Source: Lachnospiraceae bacterium
GTDB lineage: Bacteria; Bacillota; Clostridia; Lachnospirales; Lachnospiraceae
Assembly (NCBI GenBank): GCA_017461685.1
Contig: JAFTXF010000179.1
Location: forward strand, 1 to 23,398
DNA: 23,398 nt
Direction of reading: 5' to 3'
Shown here one piece after another: positions 20,992-23,398 of the stretch (positions are counted from its first letter, which is position 1; every line of letters begins with the position of its first letter). The notes beneath the pieces were generated by a model. The model searched no databases, had not been told where the DNA came from, and saw nothing but the letters and a program-made list of their open reading frames with translations. A program made the translations under genes and the position numbers.

Positions 20992-22047
20992 GTGTCAATT
21001 ATTTCTATTATTATATTTTTGATTATTTTAGGTGTACTTGTCATGGTACACGAGTTGGGACATTTTATTGTGGCCAAATTAAACGGTATCCGTGTTCTGG
21101 AATTTTGTCTGGGCATGGGCCCGCAATTGATAAAGTTCAAAAAAGGAGAGACGGTATATTCTATCAGACTCTTCCCAATCGGCGGGGCCTGCATGTTTGA
21201 CGGTGAGGACGGTAATGTAGAAGGCGGCGGACCGGGTGATGAGCATTGCTTTAATAATGCCGGCGTATGGGCCAGAATAGGCACTGTTGTGGCAGGGCCT
21301 CTTTGTAATTTCATCTTGGCATTTATTTTTAGTTTCATTATTGTAAATTTTTCTGCTACAGATTTACCGATAGTAGTTAGTGTAACAGAAGGGTATCCGG
21401 CGGCAGAAGCCGGACTGTTGCCGGGAGATGAGATTGTTTCCATCAATGGTGAGAAGGTCCATTTGTATCGTGAGGTGCAGGTGATCAGCCAGTTAAATCA
21501 GGGAGATCCATACGAGCTTGTTGTCAGACGTGGCGATGAGCTTATCGATATTTCCTTCAGCCCTCTTTATGTGGAAGAGGAAGGGCGCTATTACATGGGT
21601 CTTACCGGCGGTGAATATGTACAAGTGAAAGGCTTAGATGCATTGAAATATGGCTTCTATGAAGTCCGTTATGCTACAGTATCCACTTACAAGAGTCTGT
21701 TGATGATGATTAAAGGACAGGTGAAAACAGATGACATGGCAGGCGTGGTAGGTATCGCCAATATGGTAGGGGAAACCTATGAAGCAGTGAAACCGGCAGG
21801 CTTGGGACCGGTGGTTCTTACCATGATGAATCTGGCTTCCATTTTAAGTGTAAATCTGGGCATTGTGAACCTGCTTCCGTTGCCTGCGCTGGACGGAGGA
21901 CGATTGGTATTTCTTTTGGTGGAGCTTGTAAGAGGCAAGCCGGTACCTCCGGAAAAGGAAGGGCTGGTGCATACCATAGGTTTTGTATTCTTTATGGTGC
22001 TTATGGTATTTTTGGTGTTTAATGATATCCGAAATATTTTCTTTTAA
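20992..22047 (+). CDS. rseP: RIP metalloprotease RseP (site-2 protease)
   Basis: 351-aa intramembrane zinc metalloprotease that cleaves membrane-bound anti-sigma factors and signal-peptide remnants. The zinc motif HELGH is at residues 20-24 in the first membrane helix, one PDZ domain lies around 130-200 (GYPAAEAGLLPGDEIVSING), and the second active-site motif LDG is at 300-302 in LPLPALDGGRLVF. Four membrane helices are expected. I choose the GTG at 20992: AGGCGG lies 7 nt ahead and the protein then starts directly with SIISIIIFLIILGVLV. The frame stays open back to 20809, but that part reads through the structured repeat and has no ribosome site. It is in the operon with dxr and ispG. Confidence 0.93.
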   Translation: MSIISIIIFLIILGVLVMVHELGHFIVAKLNGIRVLEFCLGMGPQLIKFKKGETVYSIRLFPIGGACMFDGEDGNVEGGGPGDEHCFNNAGVWARIGTVVAGPLCNFILAFIFSFIIVNFSATDLPIVVSVTEGYPAAEAGLLPGDEIVSINGEKVHLYREVQVISQLNQGDPYELVVRRGDELIDISFSPLYVEEEGRYYMGLTGGEYVQVKGLDALKYGFYEVRYATVSTYKSLLMMIKGQVKTDDMAGVVGIANMVGETYEAVKPAGLGPVVLTMMNLASILSVNLGIVNLLPLPALDGGRLVFLLVELVRGKPVPPEKEGLVHTIGFVFFMVLMVFLVFNDIRNIFF

Positions 22048-22097
22048 TATTAGTGAAATGCAATTGTCAATGCAATTTGTAATGGTGAGGTAAATTT

Positions 22098-23153
22098 ATG
22101 AGAGAGCATACAAAGGTAATACACATTGGTGACAAGGTAATCGGCGGCGGTAATCCGGTGCTGATTCAGTCTATGACCAATACTCCTACAGAGAATGTGG
22201 AGGCTACTGTAGCTCAGATTCTGAGATTAGAACAGGCAGGCTGCGAAATTATCCGTTGTACCGTTCCTACCTTAGATGCGGCCAAGGCACTGACAGAGAT
22301 TAAAAAGCAGATTCATATTCCGTTAGTCGCGGATATTCACTTTGACTACCGCATGGCTATCGCCGCCATGGAATACGGTGCAGACAAAATTCGCATCAAT
22401 CCCGGCAATATCGGTGGAGTTGACAGGGTGAAGGCTGTAGTAGATGTGGCAAAGGAACGTAATATTCCTATCCGTGTGGGTGTAAACAGCGGCTCCCTTG
22501 AGAAGCATCTGGTGGAAAAGTATCAAGGGGTTACCGCCGAAGGTATTGTAGAGAGTGCTTTGGATAAAGTGCAGATGATTGAGAACCTGGGCTATGACAA
22601 TTTAGTTGTCAGCATTAAATCCTCTGATGTATTAATGTGTGTAAAGGCTCATGAAATACTGGCTCAGAAGATTAACTATCCTCTCCATGTGGGTATTACC
22701 GAATCCGGTACAGTTTGGAGTGGTAATATCAAATCCTCTATCGGCCTTGGCATGATTTTGGGCCAGGGTATCGGTGATACTATCCGTGTGTCTTTGACCG
22801 GTGACCCGGTTGAGGAGATAAAAACTGCCAAACTTGTATTACGTACTCTGGGACTTCGAAAGGGCGGTATTGAGGTAGTGTCCTGCCCGACCTGTGGACG
22901 TACCAAGATTAATCTGATTGAGCTGGCAAATCAGGTGGAAACCTTGGTTTCCGGCTAACCATTGGATATTAAGGTGGCAGTTATGGGGTGTGTGGTCAAT
23001 GGCCCCGGCGAAGCCAAGGAGGCTGATATCGGTATTGCAGGCGGCATAGGCGAAGGCTTACTGATCAAAAAAGGTGAGGTTGTCAGAAGGGTTCCGGAGC
23101 AGGAGCTTTTATCTACTTTGAAGTACGAACTGGATCATTGGAATGAAAATTAG
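22098..23153 (+). pseudogene. ispG: 4-hydroxy-3-methylbut-2-enyl diphosphate synthase, with an in-frame stop
   Basis: IspG (GcpE) converts MEcPP to HMBPP in the MEP isoprenoid pathway with a [4Fe-4S] cluster. The frame gives 286 residues, then TAA at 22956-22958, and continues in the same frame from PLDIKVAVMGCVVNGPGEAK to the stop at 23151-23153. Without the TAA the protein would be 351 aa, the usual size. Cluster Cys263 and Cys266 (SCPTCGR) precede the stop; the third, Cys298, and the ligand Glu305 (GCVVNGPGE) lie after it. The truncated product should lack a complete cluster. The second part would need to start at the TTG at 22962 with no ribosome site. GGTGAGG precedes the 22098 ATG. A real mutation, read-through or a sequencing error are all possible. 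Confidence 0.9.
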
Positions 23154-23165
23154 CAGGTAAGAAAC

Positions 23166-23398
23166 ATGAGTAAACCGTTTTTTGATGTGTTCCCCTATGC
23201 ACAGGTGGAAGGCAGACTAAAAGCACGTTTGGAGCAGGTAACTGTACAAAAAATCGTAAATGTAACCAGCGGCGGTTACTTACGAGTACATATTGAAAGC
23301 AGTTACCTGATTTCAAAAGAAGATATTATACAAGTAGAAAAGACACTGACGGCTATGCTCGCAAAAAGCGGAGATAGTCGTCAGGTTAAATTATATGA
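23166..23398 (+). CDS. polC: DNA polymerase III alpha subunit, PolC type (5' end only)
   Basis: The first 77 codons of a gene running off the window. It starts MSKPFFDVFPYAQVEGRLKA, which matches the N-terminal domain start of low-GC Gram-positive PolC, the replicative polymerase. GCAGGTAAG lies ahead of the ATG at 23166, 12 bp after the ispG stop, so it ends the conserved rseP-ispG-polC run. Only the poorly conserved N-terminal domain is visible; the exonuclease and polymerase domains lie beyond the window, so the call depends partly on context. Confidence 0.85.
   Translation, partial: MSKPFFDVFPYAQVEGRLKARLEQVTVQKIVNVTSGGYLRVHIESSYLISKEDIIQVEKTLTAMLAKSGDSRQVKLY

Noticed and set aside
22962..23153. 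A separate 63-aa protein after ispG
   Set aside because: It starts with TTG, has no ribosome site, is in the same frame as the upstream part and contains the ordinary IspG C-terminus.

Overview
The window looks like chromosome from an anaerobic Clostridia, most likely a Lachnospiraceae. This is inferred from the gene families and their order: YerC-type TrpR relative, DUF1836, DUF4250, DUF4367, ClpB, type II pantothenate kinase, the run pyrH-frr-uppS-cdsA-dxr-rseP-ispG-polC, a PolC-type polymerase, strong Shine-Dalgarno sites and a tRNA without an encoded CCA. No phage, transposase or CRISPR array was found.

Layout. Positions 1-2.0 kb hold a minus-strand YerC-like regulator and a plus-strand pair (DUF1836 protein, PHP phosphohydrolase) ending in a terminator. 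At 2.1-6.9 kb are a minus-strand membrane-anchored protein of unknown function, an 80-bp imperfect palindrome, clpB, a 57-aa DUF4250 protein and a polysaccharide deacetylase. At 7.0-9.1 kb are a HAD hydrolase and a DUF4367 protein paired with a small secreted protein. At 9.1-9.8 kb is a patchy region with a 24-codon gene remnant, a minus-strand tRNA-Trp with its own promoter and terminator, AT-rich tandem repeats and a 56-aa minus-strand ORF. A minus-strand sodium/alanine symporter follows.

At 11.6-16.5 kb lies a plus-strand cluster of two complete small/large subunit pairs of 3-isopropylmalate dehydratase type (aconitase superfamily), followed by a type II pantothenate kinase. From 16.5 kb to the end is the operon for UMP kinase, ribosome recycling factor, undecaprenyl and CDP-diacylglycerol lipid synthesis, two MEP-pathway isoprenoid enzymes, the RseP protease and the start of PolC. 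The Dxr and IspG steps supply the isoprenoid precursors that UppS uses for the cell-wall lipid carrier.

The most unusual content is a structured element present twice, at 12261-12440 and 20777-20962, each time between co-directional genes of an operon. Each copy has a nearly identical ~100-nt core with a hairpin whose bases change in a compensatory way. Each core is enclosed by long arms (36 and 40 bp) that pair within a copy but differ partly between copies. Two genes carry in-frame stops where the reading frame otherwise continues as the expected protein: TAA in ispG, before its third cluster cysteine, and TGA in the N-terminus of the second dehydratase small subunit. The two small subunits also differ in the loop that sets substrate choice (YLLY versus YLEL), so the two dehydratases probably act on different substrates.
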